A DNA stretch of 64,000 nucleotides. It comes from Cycas panzhihuaensis (Eukaryota; Cycadophyta). The DNA lies in contig CM041465.1 in the NCBI GenBank assembly GCA_023213395.1, forward strand, positions 5,332,001-5,396,000, written 5' to 3'. The notes below the pieces were generated by a model. The model saw nothing but the letters and a program-made list of their open reading frames with translations, searched no databases and was not told where the DNA came from. Position numbers and translations under genes: made by a program. This document shows positions 33,832 to 46,370 of the stretch, piece by piece; positions within the stretch are counted from its first letter, which is position 1, and every line of letters begins with the position of its first letter.

Positions 33832-35155
33832 ATCCCCCTCCCCTTAAAGAAAGCATTGTCTTGATGTAATTTACCTTACCACAAATAGCCCAGGCTATTA
33901 TTGCATCATCTCATCCTTTAATTTGTAAGTGGCCTCTTCTAATGCCAAATGTTTCCATTAGACTTTTTCATGCCTAATGCTTTTATTTCTTAACACCTTC
34001 TTCTTATTGTCTAAATTTTGAGTAGATTTTCTTCAAACTTCAAGTTTATTCATTCTAGTAAGCAAGTTCAATCCAAGTTATGCTTTGAATCTAGTACTTA
34101 CTTTTGAAATAAAGAAATATGAAATATATTATCTACTTGGAGGTTTTGTAGGAGTTCAAGCATATAAGCAATTAAACCTATCCTTTCTAATATCTTAAAA
34201 GGGCTACAATACCTTAGAGTTAGATTTTGTAGGCCCCTAATCTTATAGAATTGTGTTTGTGCCTCATCTTTAAGAATACATGATCACTAACCTAGAAGTC
34301 TTTGGTTATTCACTTTAGGTTTGCATAGATTTTCTATCTATCCTGTGCTACTTTTAGTTGTTGTTAAATGTTAAGCACCTACCTCTCCATTTCATATAGC
34401 ATATCTAGACTTAAAACATCTTATCTTTTGAGTTTTTCTAACTTAAGTGTGGATTACACTTTCTTCTATATAAAGCCTCTAATGGCCTTGCACCTAAGGA
34501 TAAGTGGATAAAATTTTTATATGTAAATTATGCCAAATATAAGTTATCCTAATTTATAGGTCATTTCATAGAGTATATTATAAGTAAATCCTCTAACACT
34601 TAATTCACTCTCTTGATTTATCCATTTATCTTATGATGGGATGTTGTACTAAATTATAACTTAGGGCCCAACTCTTGAAATAATGATTTCCAAAATTTTG
34701 AAATAAACTTATTATCCCTATCAAATATAACAACTTTTATCACTCCATATAACTGAATAATCTCCTTCATGAATATTTTAGCAATGCTTAGTATGATATT
34801 AGTTGAGTGTACTAGTATAAAGTGTGCAGACTTAGTTAGCTTATCTACCATAACTAATATTACATCATGTTGTTAAGTGACTCTTAGTAAGCATATAATG
34901 AAATCCATTGTCATTATTTCCCACTTATATTTAAAGATTTTTAGTAGTTGTAATAGTTTAGTTGGATGCTAATGCTTTACTTTTACCTTTTGGTATATTA
35001 AACACTTTAGTACATAAGTCAAAACATCCCTCTTTATACTAGGCTAATAGAATTACCTCTGTGTAGTAGCATATATCTTATTATAGTCTAAATATCCTCC
35101 ATAAGGTACTTCATGTACTTTATGTAAAATAAGTTCCTTGATTTTGAGACTATGA
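33832..35155 (-). pseudogene. Ty3/gypsy G2 integrase and C-terminal remnant
   Basis: On the minus strand the integrase zinc region (SIKRDVLTYVLKCLIYQKVK near 34970-35060) is followed by the core: MDFI, then MVDKLTKSAHFILVHSTN, VVIFDRDNKFISKFWKSLFQ at 34654-34851. Past the core, the reading decays toward the polypurine tract at 33833-33845. Nothing of gag, protease or RT remains. It is more decayed than G and distinct from it in sequence. At 35155 it meets A3 through a 17-bp duplicated segment. Confidence 0.75.
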
Positions 35156-35169
35156 TAGTCTAAATATCC

Positions 35170-37640
35170 TCCTATATGCTTTACATTTGAAGGGCTTAGA
35201 GGAGAGCTTAGGCATACTAGGAAGAGTGGCATGTAGTTCTCTTAAATGATCAATTTTGATATGGTCCATATGAGCATGCCATAGGGCTGCTTGGGACAAC
35301 TTTTGAGGAGTCAGGGTTATGGTAAAAGTAGAGTCATCATCAACATAATTAACTTTAAAGGATGGTGAGCTAATTAGGTAAAAAAGTTTGCCATCAAGAA
35401 TTCTAGTCATAACCACAATATTTGAAGGAGGGTGAATGACATAGAGAGTTTGATTATTTGCAGTTATACTCAAATTAAATCCAGGAGAGATAAGGGTGGA
35501 TAGGAAGAGTAGGTTATGCTTTAAAGTAGGAATATATAAAACATCAACAAGGGTAAAATCTGGAAGGCTTGGAAGTTTCAAGAAAATAGTTCCAAGTCCT
35601 TTGACTGGCTAAGATGATTTATTAGGCATGTATATAACACCACAAACTTTAAAGTTAAAATCTTGAAAGAACTAGTGATGAAAAGTCATATGTTGTGTTA
35701 CTCTAGTATCCATGATCCAAGATGAAGTATTTGAGGTGGCACTATTTACAACTTCAAGTGGTGAAGGTAAAAGTGAATAAGCATAGCCACATTGAGCCTC
35801 AATATACTTAGTGGATCTATCAACAACATTTAATAAAGTGGTCCCAATTCTTTGAAGGTGTGTATGAGTAAATTGCATTCTACCAAAGAATCTTTAAAAG
35901 AAGTATTATTAACATTATATATACCATGGCATTATTGATAGCTTGGTAGTTTGTTGGTGGAAGTTCTATAATTTTTGGCATAGTATCCTTTTCTATTATA
36001 CCTTTGGCACATAATTATTTTATTTCTAGTCCCATAAAATGTATTGGGCTGGTTAGATTGTCTCTAATTATTGGATCTGGGTCCAAGTTAATTTTTTTGG
36101 CCTTGGCCTTGAGACTATTTTTGTTGGAGTTGAGGAGCCTATTGACCAAGAGGACGTTGTCCTTGTTATCTACCTCTGCCTCTTCCATGGAAATTACCAC
36201 CTCTGCAAGAGTATTGACCTTAATTTTTAGCATAAAAAAGATCTTCTTCCACTTCAAAAGTAGCATTGACTAGATCTGATGTAGTGGAAAAGTTGGTATC
36301 AAAGGTCTTATCAAATTCAATGAACTGATCAATAAGAGCCTTAAAGTTTAGGATTTTCAAAGTGCTACTAGATTGAAGACTTTCCAATAGATTTTTATAA
36401 TCTAGGATATGGAGACATGACTGAATTAAGAAATCCCACATAATGCATTAAGTTTTAAAATCTTTATCAATGTCTTGCTTGATTATCTTACTTATGTGTC
36501 CTTTCTACATTTTTAATTTGTTCATTTTTAGCACTAAGTGAACAAAATCTAAGTTTGATTAGTGTCAAAGTTCTTCTTAAGAACTTCAAGAACTTTCCAT
36601 GCTATGTCATATACAACTTCATCAATGAGATTATGTAATGAATAATCAATTACAAGAAATATCCCTACACAGATTTTATCATCATTAAGTTCCCATTGGT
36701 GTTTGACTATAGCTTTAGTGGTAGTAGTTGGAGCACCTCCTTTAGAAGTAACTGTGGTAGTTGTAGCAGTAACAAATGGTATAAGTTACAAGTGATCTCT
36801 CTAAAGACCTTCATACTTTGTAGCATTTTTGACACCAGTGAACCACATGTCCCAATGTTCTTTCCCTTTAATAATGCAATTCACATTTTGCTTAAATTGT
36901 GAAGACATAGTGTCTTTTGAGAAAGGAAGAAATGAACAAGGGACTATAAAAGTTATGGAAACAAATGACCAACTATTATTAACAAATAGGAGATGCAATG
37001 AAGTAGAGTAGAAGAAGGAAGAAGAAGTGAGAATGGTTGCTTAAAGATAAAGGGAGCAACTTAGAGAAAAGTCACCAATATTTAATACAAATACTAACCT
37101 AATGTAAAAGGAATATAAGAAGTACTACGATGAAAATTAGCCACTAACACTTATGGAAAATATTAACCTAATGAAGTAAGAATATGAGAAGTACTATGAT
37201 TGTGATTACACTATGGATCACTTCAAATAAGTAAGTGATCAATATACAAGATTGTAGGCCAATGTGAAAGCTGATATCATTGGGTATACACAACTTGAAA
37301 CTCAAATGTAAGATGCGTAATCAACCCAATAACCTCTAACTTGTGTCCAATATGTAGTTGAGGTTGTTGAATGGATGCTTAGGCTTCTAGTAGAATTAAG
37401 TTGGCCTTCACCTGCGATATCTACAATTGTGCTTAGTGATGAAATCTAAGTCACAATAGAGCTTAGGTATTCCTAATCATCACCTAGTTCACCAATGAGT
37501 AGCTATATAACTCCTCCAAAGAGTGGTACATGCATACCCATGGCTATGATAGATATTGGATTGGGTATATTTTAATCTTATATTACAGTTTTAGTTTTTC
37601 TAATTGGTTATTAGGATGATCCATGATTGAGGAACGATGG
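35170..37640 (-). pseudogene. A-family copia fragment A3 (leader, gag, protease)
   Basis: A minus-strand copy of the A family, truncated in the gag-pre-integrase region. Order from high to low coordinates: leader with the hairpin (37216-37240) and about two tandem units (37085-37200), gag (36900-35880, with FIEFDKTFDTNF and FEVEEDLFYAKN), protease box IMDTRVTQHMT near 35690-35720, and the open segment 35150-35581 (ending LWHAHMDHIKIDHLRELH and SKPFKCKA). Like A and B, the protease has D-T-R instead of D-(S/T)-G. The right side is cut at 37640 by the 5' LTR of C, the left side by G2. Confidence 0.85.
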
Positions 37641-37999
37641 TAATATCTCCTCCATTTCTTCTTGTTTATGTAAATTCATGATTATAATATATTAATGGAC
37701 CTTGTTATCTAATTAAATCATATTGGATAGTGAGGTTGGGTCCACCTCTTATGCCATTAAGTCAACCTATCACAATGCTTTCTAATATTGGTGGATGACT
37801 ATAAATATTGCCTTGCACCTTTGTACTTGATATTAGATTTTGATGAATGCAGATGCTCTACTTGAGAGAGACCTACATTGTGGTGAATTCACCTATACCA
37901 TTGAATGATTATACTTCTTATTTATGTTCTTAATTTATTGAATGTTTAGATTATTATACTCGAATTAGGAACATGTATTTAGATCTTGATGTTTTCTCA
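37641..37999 (+). repeat. 5' LTR of element C, lacking its first ~13 bases
   Basis: Begins at TAATATCTCCTCC and ends GATGTTTTCTCA, directly followed by the primer-binding site. The TATA-like CTATAAATATTGCC near 37800 is shared with the 3' copy. Confidence 0.85.
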
Positions 38000-38014
38000 T
38001 GGTATCAGAGCTGG
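38000..38014 (+). promoter_or_regulatory. Primer-binding site of element C
   Basis: TGGTATCAGAGCTGG immediately follows the LTR; initiator tRNA-Met class. Confidence 0.9.
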
Positions 38015-39958
38015 AGCGTGCTTAATTTTAGAGTATTTTGGTGATTTTAAGATTATTTTACTTCATTTTCTTCACGTTTTATGGAATATATGAGATTTTA
38101 TGCAGTGCTAGAGCTCATATATTGCTGGTTATGAGAGATTTCAGCCTCCCATAGTAGATTTCAAAGCTCATTTGCATCCATTTGGGGTTTTAATGAGTTT
38201 TATTAAAGAAAATATGAGAAAAATCAATCATATTTTTTACTTGATGTAGCCATATTATTGATGATTTTTATGTTCTGGACCATTATTTGGGTTTTTGCAA
38301 TCCCACACCCATTTTTAATGCCTAACAAAAGAGTTTTTTGGCTATTTTTGGCTTTATTCTTTATTGCAGGGCCTATGAAGGATCTGAAACTTCGGTAGCT
38401 TCGTGCGACCTATACAGAGAATATTTTTGAGTCTCGTCTATTCTATTAGCTCCATATAGGTGTTGTGCCCCTCCCCCTAAAATTTTGTGACATTTCATGG
38501 TCATTTGGGGTGCTGTCAAGCTCACACATCCTCGGTAGGGCCTGTAGGGTCCGTGCATTTCACTTTCGTCACGTTGATGTCATGAAACTTTCAAACATTA
38601 AAAATTTTAATTTTTTAAAGCTTGTGATTCATCACTTTAGTGGAATCACATTAAATCAGATTTAAAATACCTTCAGATCCACTTTAGCTCCTTCATTTAA
38701 TCGCATTAAGGTTGCATATGACCTTTTTCTTTTGACTAAAGGACGAACTTCAAGCCTAAATGAACTAGATTTAATCTTTTTGGGTTGTGCAAAAGTTATA
38801 AACTCCTTTGAATACTTTTTCACATCCATTATCCCCCTAGAAGAATTAGGAGGTGGTCACATGGGGTCTACAGGTGACCAGGGGCTAATCCAAAGGGGGC
38901 TTAACCCTGTTTCAGTTAATTTTTAGGCCTAAAAAGGTACATGTATTGTTTCTACAATATCTCTTCAATCGTGTGTTTATTTTTCAAACTGTTTGAAGTG
39001 ATGGAAATCTAATTTAGAGCTCTACATCTTAGAATCAAATTGAGATAAATTTGGAGTTGATTTAAAGGAGATATTAGCTACTCAAATTGACCCTTATATT
39101 TGAGCTATTTGAGCCTTATTTTTTAAGATTTAAAGGCATTTTTCAGTTCTCTTAAGGTTCTTTTACTAGATTAGGTTGTGGCTTATCATTTTCATCTATT
39201 CAATTCTAATTTTTAAGGCTAATAAGTGCTTGGTAATATTTCATATGTAGGTGTTACTCTTGGAAGGTTGAAGAAATTAACTCTCAAAGCTTGGCCCATC
39301 AATAGCACTTTAAACCTACCTTTGTCATTCTAATTTGCTTTATTTCTTTTTCATTTCATTTACTTCATTAAAAGGAACCTCTTATATGTAAGAAACTCAT
39401 ATTAAAAGTTAAATTTTCACATTAAAAAAGATAACTTATGAATTGAACCCTCATTTCTAGTCTTGCAAGGGGAATGGTTAGGACCCCTGAAGTTACCACC
39501 ATACACATAACCTTGGCCTACTCATATTGGATGAGGAACATCATTGGCTATAAGGTGTATTTGGTGGTAGGATAAGGAGGAAACCCTATCTTTTAGAGTT
39601 TGGAGACTAGGCTAGACCTAAGGGGATGAGTGCCTTGGTTAGTAAGTTCTCACTGCTAGATCTATCGTTTGGCAAAAGACCAGCACACATGGGGAAACAA
39701 ATCAGGGGGGTCTTAGGACCTTCTTAATAGCCCATGTACTAAGGTATATTGATCCCTTAAGCTCATGTACTGGTATATCGGGTCCTTGGTTTGCTACTTA
39801 TGGGTAGGCTCCATTAGATATGATAGCAACCGAGAGCTTTCTTGGAGACCCTTTACCTTAGAATCCTAGATTGGAAGCCTCTTAGGTAGATTAGTACTTC
39901 ATCACAAAAAAATTTAAAAACATTAAAAAAAAAAAAAAAAAAAAAAACTTTTTCAAAC
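38015..39958 (+). repeat. Long leader of element C
   Basis: About 1.9 kb without a credible gene. The segment 39450-39860 is the leader module shared with E and F. An A run at 39924-39947 ends 11 bases before the gag ATG. The open frames at 38465-38665 and 38732-38926 have no recognised domain and lie in the untranslated leader. Confidence 0.7.
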
Positions 39959-41330
39959 ATGGCATCACAAATGCTTCTTTCCAACAACATCAAACTCAAT
40001 GATATTAATAACTTTATACCTTGGAAAAAGCAAGTCAAAAACTTGCTTATTATGAATGAATATTGGGCCTATGTCAATGGGGACATGCCCATGCCTAAGC
40101 CCAATTAAGATCCAAATGATCCCATTATAACTATTCCACCTGATCCTGTATCCTTAGTGAACTTTAAAGCTAAGGATAACATAGCATTATCCTTCCTCCA
40201 CTTGGTAGTTGAAGACCAAGTGGATCAAAACATTAAAATAACACAATGCTCAAATGAAGCTTGGACCATACTTTATTCACTTTATGAGAGGAAGGATGAA
40301 TCTAGGTCTCTTACCCTTAAGGCTTGCCTATTTGCCATGCCTTTTGCTGGAAATATTACAAATCATTTGACTGAAGTCAAAACTATTAGAAACCAATTGA
40401 TTATCCTTGGTGAGCTACCTTCCGACTATGATCTAATCTCAAGCATTATAAACATTTTACCTATTGAATACAACTCCTTTGTCTCTAAGTTACATGACAA
40501 CTACTCTAAGATGGACTTCATAACCTTTGAGGGGCTCTTGCTATGAGACTAAAATATTCTTAATCAACTAGGGGTGACATCAACATCTGACTCAACTCCA
40601 ACCTTTGTAGCCCAAAACTTAGAAAAGGATAAGAATATTAATAGAGCAGCCCAACAACTTAGTCAGCAACAAGACCTAGCTCAACTCTTAGACTCTCTCT
40701 CTATATCACAAGAGTTACATCAGCAGCCAACTCAATAGCATCTTATTAGCACCTACTCCTCCTCTTGTCCAAATAAGTAGCTTCAACAATTACAACATCA
40801 ACCACAGAGAAAGTCTCAAAAGAATTAGCAGGGTAAACAAAATATAACTTGTCTCTATTATGGAAAATCTAGTCACCTAGCTATTGAATGTCAAAGAAGA
40901 CAAGCTGATTTATAACTCTTGCAAAACCAAGGGAGCTAAGCACATGGGCTAGTCTATCAACCCCTCAATTATCAACATGGAGCATCTTCATACCATCAAG
41001 GAGGCCCTAATTACAATCAACAAATACAAGGAGCTTCATATCAATAAGGAGGACCATGCCCTCCTCAAGTAGCCCCTTTTTCATAACAAGGAGGCCCTTA
41101 TTATCAACATGGTGGTCTATTTCAACAACAAGGAGGCCCTTTCCACCCATAAGAAGGGCTATCATATCAACCTTAAGGCCAATTCTATTAGCAGAATTGG
41201 AATCTAAGGCCTACACAAGGTCAAAGACCTCAAAATAGGCAATGATTTGCCAACATGAATCAAAGGAACTAATAATATAATCAACAACAAGGTGGAAATA
41301 TGGAAGATGGTCAAGACTCCTCCTCTTAGC
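39959..41330 (+). pseudogene. Copia C gag
   Basis: ATG at 39959; the capsid part (to about 40550) includes MASQMLLSNNIKLNDINNF, KNLLIMNEYWAYVNGD, NFKAKDNIALSFLHLVVEDQ, WTILYSLYERKDE and LPIEYNSFVSKLHDNY. A zinc knuckle near 40850-40895 has lost its second Cys (CLYY for CxxC). From about 41000 to 41200 the protein is a Gln/Gly/Pro/Tyr-rich tail with QGGP repeated about four times. Most of the roughly fifteen stops lie at Gln positions. F (1-1110) is a relative of this gag. Confidence 0.88.
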
Positions 41331-43150
41331 TTGATGAGACCACATGGCTTCTTGATTCTGGTGCAACAAGACATATGACAGGTTCTGAAAAAATGCTGGA
41401 AGAGACCCAACTAATCAACACTTAAATGGTCATATTTGGGGACAACATGACTTACAATGTGACCAAAATTGGTAGGGCACCAATCACATTGATGAACTCC
41501 AACATTAGACACTACATTAGTAATGTGTTTCTTGTACCTGGTATGAAGATGAACCTACTTTCTATCAGTCAAATAGATAATCAGAACTTAGATGTCCTCT
41601 TTAGCTAGGGCATTTACAGAATTACAGACCATGCTATAGGAAAACTTGTGGCAACAGGACATGAATATGTTGGCTTATATAGACTAGATGGAGTCCCTCT
41701 TGTTATTACTCCCCAATATAAATCCTGCTCAATGGCCAACACAACTCAATGTGATAAGGAGAAGGATGCAATTGAGGAAGAGTTCCCTTGCATACATGAA
41801 CCAGGAGAATGCTCCCACTCAAAGGATGAAATGACCACAAATAGATCCAAAGACCACTTATGGCATCAACACTTAGGTCATTTAAATATGCAAAGCTTAA
41901 ATCTCATGTCTAGGCTCAAAATGGTATATGACCTACCCAAAATCAAGAGATATCAAAACATACGTAAGACACGGCTAAAGGGAAAGCAATAAAGAGAAAA
42001 ATTCCCTTCCAAGAATGCTTGGAGAGATTTATAACCATTAGAGTTGGTACATTTTGATATTTTTGGGCCTATGTCCACCCAATCTCTCTATGGTATTTGG
42101 TATTTCATTACCTTCATAGATGACTTCTCAAGGAAAGCATGGGTTTACTTCTTAAGAAATAAATATCAGGCCCTAGACAGATTTAAAGAGTTCAAAGCTA
42201 CTGTTAGAAATGAAAATGGGATGAGAATCAAGACCCTTAGATCTGACAATGGCGGTGAGTACATTTCAAATCAGTTCAATAACTTTTGCAAAGATCATGG
42301 CATCTAACGTCAATTTTTTGCTCCTCACACACCTCAGTAGAATGGTGTAGCTGAAAGGATGAATCAAACTTTGATCAATAAAGGAAAAGCCGTGCTTAGT
42401 GTGACCAACCTTGCCAATAGATTTTGGGTGATACCATTTCCATGGCTGCTTACCTAACCAACATAAGTCCCATAGTTGTGGTTAGGAATATTACTCCCGA
42501 AGAAGCTTGGTCAGGTCAGAAACCATCTGTAGTTCACTTAAGGATCTTTGGATGCACAACATATAAATGCATCCCAAAGGATAATAGGAAGAAACTTGAT
42601 GACAAGAGCCTTAAGTGCATCTTCCTTGGCTATATACCTAGTTTCAAAGCCTATAAAGTCTTTGACATAGTTGGTAACCAAGCTTATATGAAATGGGATG
42701 TAATCTTTGAAGAAGAACCACAGGTATTGACATCTCCTCCACATCAGATTGTAGCAGAAGATGAAGTTGGTGTGATACAAGTGACCCTTGGACAAACTTT
42801 GGATCCATTTGTACTAGCTTGCTCCTACACTTCTAGTCCATCATCAGTTCCAACAACTTCTTTTTCATCTACTCAAACAAGTACAAATTTGCCTCCCATT
42901 TTAGTTGATGACCTTCAAGTAGAAGCCACTAGCTTTCAACCACCTCTTAAGTGGGTACAACAACTTTTAAAGGATGCTCCTCCTCTTCCCATAGTTGCAA
43001 AGAGGCCTTCCAAGATAAGACACTCTGTAAATTTTATCCTTATGGTATGTGTCCTTGAAACTCCTGAACCTTCCATGTTTGAGGAGGCAGTCAAAGACCA
43101 AATGTGGAAAGTAGCTATGGATGAAGAGATGAATTCTATCTTAAAACATG
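41331..43150 (+). pseudogene. Copia C protease and integrase
   Basis: The protease box WLLDSGATRHMT is intact at 41345-41380. The open stretch 41426-41608 ends with VFLVPGMKMNLLSISQI. The pre-integrase zinc motif LWHQHLGHLNMQSLNLM lies near 41858-41910. The integrase core (42044-42420) has FDIFGPM, FIDDFSRKAWVYFL, LRSDNGGEYISNQF and QNGVAERMNQTL. The C-terminal part is open over 244 codons (42424-43158) and includes IFGCTTYKCIP and KCIFLGYIPSFKAYKVFD; its Ser/Thr/Pro linker leads into RT. A frame change at about 42420 and several stops break it. Confidence 0.9.
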
Positions 43151-44583
43151 ATACTTAGGAGCTGACTGAATTGCTAACTAGGAAGAAAGCAATTGATTGT
43201 AGATGGTTATATAAAACAAATTTCCATGTAGATGGTACCGTAGAGCATCACAAAGCTCACCTTATTGTAAGAGGTTTCAAATAACAGGAGGGGGTTGACT
43301 ATGATGAGACCTTTGCACCTGTAGCTAACATGACCATATTCTATTTGATTATGTCCCTAGCAGCCTAATTTGGATGACCTATGTACCAAATGGATGTGAA
43401 GAGTGCTTTAATCAATGGAGAGCTCAAAGAAGAGGTTTTCTTGAAACAACCCCTTGGCTATGCTATTCCATGATAAGAACACTTAGGTTGCAGACTCAAG
43501 AAAGCCCTTTATGGACTTAAGCAGGCACCACGTACTTGGTATGAAAAGATAGATGCATTTCTCACTCAGCATGGATTTAATCGTTCACCCTCTGACCTTA
43601 ATCTCTATATTCAGGTTAGAGATAATTTGATTACCATCATTGTACTTTATGTGGATGATCTTGCTATTACTGACAATGATACAAATGGAATTTCTTGGCT
43701 CCAATTAGAGTTGAAAAGTAATTTTGAGATGACTGACCTTGGCTTACTTCATTACTTCCTTGGAATTAAAGTTTGGCAAGAACCAGGACAAATCCTCTTA
43801 ACTCAAACCAAGTATGTTAATGAACTATTGGAAAGATTCAGAATGACTGAATGCAAGCCTATACCAATTCCTATGGAGATAGGAACCAAGTTAAACCTGG
43901 ATGAATAAGGAAAACCTTTTGATCCTACTTTGTACTAGTAGTTAGTTGGGAGTCTCATCTATCTCACTCATACTCGCCCAGATATCTCATATGCAGTAGG
44001 GATCTGCTCCAGGTATATGTCACAGCCTAAAGCATCTCATTGGAAAGCAACCACTAGGATACTCAAATATATTTGTGACACTCATCAATTTGTACTTGAG
44101 TACAATAAGACTGAATCACCTATTCTAAAGGGATATACGGATGCTGATTGGGCTGGTTGCTAGGATATGCGTCATTCAACTTTAGGCTATTATTTTGATT
44201 TGAGCTCAGTTGTAATCTTATGGAGCTATAAAAAGCAACCCATTGTTGTCCTTTCATCTACTGAAGTAGAATATAAAGCAGTTGCACATGCTATAACTGA
44301 GTTGATTTGACTCAGAAGGATTCTCGCTGAGCTTGGACTTCAACAGACTTCACCAACCATCTTGTACTGTGACAATCAAAGTGTGTTGAAGATGACAAAT
44401 AATATTGTATTCCATGCTAGAACCAAGAACATTGAGGTTCATCATCACTTCATCCATAAACATGTCTAAAATGGAGAATTTGATCTCATCTACCATCCTA
44501 CTAAAGACCAGGTTGCAGATATATTCACTAAAGCACTTAGTAAACCAAAGTTTAAATGGTTTAGATTTGACCTCAGCATTTGA
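43151..44583 (+). pseudogene. Copia C reverse transcriptase and RNase H
   Basis: RT motifs: WLYKTNFHVDG, then YQMDVKSALINGELKEEVFL and KALYGLKQAPRTWYEKID; the catalytic box LYVDDLAITDND is intact near 43647-43680. RNase H: LTHTRPDISYAVGICSRYM, YTDADWAG, STEVEYKAVAHAITE, LYCDNQSVLKMTNNIVFHAR and DIFTKALSKPKFKWFRFDL, ending in a TGA at 44581. Single stops (TAG or TAA) interrupt the frame about every 200-300 bases. Confidence 0.9.
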
Positions 44584-44599
44584 AGAAATGAAGTTACTA

Positions 44600-44983
44600 T
44601 TAAGGGAGGGTGTTAAAATATTGTAATATCTCCTCCATTTCTTCTTATTTATGTAAATTCATGATTATAATGTACTAATGGACCCTTTTATATAATTAAA
44701 TCATATTGGATAGTAAGGTCAGGTCCACCTCTTGTGATGTTAAGTCAGCCTATCATAATGCTTTGTAATCTTGGTAGATGGCTATAAATATTGCCCCACA
44801 CCTTTGTACTTGATATTAGATTTTGATGAATGTAGAAGCTCTACCCGAGAGAGAGCCTATGGTGTGGCGAATTCACCTATACCATTGAATGATTATACTT
44901 CTTGTTTATGTTCTTGATTTATTGAATGTTTAGATTATTATACTCGAATCAAGCACATGTATTTAGATCTTGCTGTTTTCTCA
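44600..44983 (+). repeat. Polypurine tract and 3' LTR of element C
   Basis: AAGGGAGGG (44602-44610) precedes the LTR at 44611-44983 (373 bp), TGTTAAAATATTG to GCTGTTTTCTCA. The complete left end here shows what the 5' copy has lost. Confidence 0.88.
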
Positions 44984-46032
44984 AGGTGAGAGTATACAAT
45001 GATGGATATTTTAAATGGCTCTAAATTCTTTAAAAAATGTGGGTAGAACCTCCCTTTACAATCATTCTTCTATGTTGAGGTTTTTGTACTTTTTTTACTA
45101 CTGACTTGTAAAGTTTAACCATTGACTCCAGATCCATGTGCTAATTTTCCATGCTAAGTTTTGTCCGAACAGAGAGTTCTAATCCATTATGAGAATAGGT
45201 TAAGAACCTGTAAATAAAATGATACATACAAAAGGCATGAGGATATCTGTTCATCAGCCACCAGTACGATAAGAACAAAGCAAGTGACAGAGTAGCAGCC
45301 TGGTCAAATAGCGCTCATGTGCCTGTGAGAGTTTCTAAATAGAGATCTCTAAGATTGGCCTCTATAAGAGGCTTAGACTATATAAGAACTTTTACAGATC
45401 GTAAGGCATAGAGTTGAGATATTAAATCACATTATTTGATTTCATTTGAAGCTGAAGACCATATAAGAAAAATACTCAGAATGGGAGTTGGCAACCGAGA
45501 CTCAACTTATTTGGATGCACAACTCTAAAGAAGTTGACCCAGAAGAGTACAATGAATTCTACAAGAAGAACGGGTGTCAGTGCACTAGTAAGTCATGACA
45601 AATAATCATTATCAATGCATTCCTAAATAATGTCAGCTGGCTTATTCTCATATATCTTGATTGTCTTCAAGTAACAAGCACATTCTTCAACACTCCAACT
45701 ACATGAAGAGTATAATCATGAAGTAATTACATTCTTGTAACTTCATGCAATGGCTTTATTACATCTTCCACATCAACATGACAAAGAACAACTTGAAGCT
45801 TAAAGCTCTTCTACAACTCTCGTATCTGATAATAGATATAGTCTAGATGCAGTAAATGGTAGCGATTTCAGAAAGGAATCAGAGATTAGAGGGTGCTAAG
45901 GAATCAGAGGTCAACTTTTGGGAGGCTAAATAATTAGGGAACCACTATTCAGTAACCAAATGTTACTAGATTTGTAGACACTGGAGGTCACAATTAGTCA
46001 CTAAGATGGTTATTATTTTTGTTAATTTTTTC
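44984..46032 (+). other. Unassigned sequence between C and H
   Basis: About 1 kb that matches none of the elements recognised here. It holds a short HSP90-like exon fragment (45482-45568, listed separately). The rest has no coding signal that I can identify. It may be captured gene sequence, an unrelated repeat or old flanking DNA. Confidence 0.5.
45482..45568 (+). pseudogene. Organellar HSP90-like exon fragment
   Basis: Twenty-nine open codons read WELATETQLIWMHNSKEV and then DPEEYNEFYKK. This matches the middle domain of HSP90 chaperones, where a W-E-L...IW.(R/H)N.KEV..EEY.EFYKK block is highly conserved; the NP/NSKEV...EYNEFYKK form recalls the mitochondrial and chloroplast members. In an intact protein a TFNEY-type segment would follow, but here the reading changes to unrelated sequence after the last Lys, as at an exon end. 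It may be one exon of a dead gene or a captured piece. Confidence 0.7.
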
Positions 46033-46355
46033 TGTTGAAATATGTGACCATACCACCTAATGTAAAGTGGGCCTCCTATATATGTGCCTAATTATGAGGT
46101 GGAATAGTCTCGATTGTAGTGACCTAATAGATGTAATTATAATTATATTTGGCACTTTAGATCTATAAATATAGATCAAAGTCCATCTTTATGTAACATC
46201 ATTTTGTCATAATATGAATATTATTCATTTGTGGGTTTTCACCCGTAAGGGTTTCCCATAGCAATATGGTGTCCCATGTGATCTACTTATGCTTGTTATT
46301 TGCCTGATGTGAAAGATGTTGTTGACCTTATTTTCTTCAGTTGCATTTTCTAACA
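46033..46355 (+). repeat. 5' LTR of copia-like element H
   Basis: 323 bp from TGTTGAAATATG to TTTTCTAACA with a TATA-like CTATAAATATAG near 46160, directly followed by a primer-binding-site-like sequence at 46356. No partner LTR is in the window; element I interrupts H at 49228, and the rest of H would be further right. Confidence 0.7.
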
Positions 46356-46370
46356 TGGTATTAGAGCATG
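46356..46370 (+). promoter_or_regulatory. Primer-binding site of element H, one base decayed
   Basis: TGGTATTAGAGCATG, where the C of the TGGTATCAGAGC core has become T. Its place directly after the LTR supports the assignment. Confidence 0.7.

Larger units (their letters stand above)
37641..44983 (+). mobile_element. Ty1/copia element C, full length but degenerate
   Basis: About 7.3 kb, LTR to LTR: 37641-37999 and 44611-44983, differing at about 37 of 360 aligned positions by eye (about 10%). The order primer-binding site, 2-kb leader, gag, protease, integrase, RT, RNase H, polypurine tract is complete. The first bases of the 5' LTR (TGTTAAAATATT in the 3' copy) are missing, A3 sequence taking their place. 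No matching target duplication is seen on the two sides, so the left boundary was rearranged. Confidence 0.88.
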
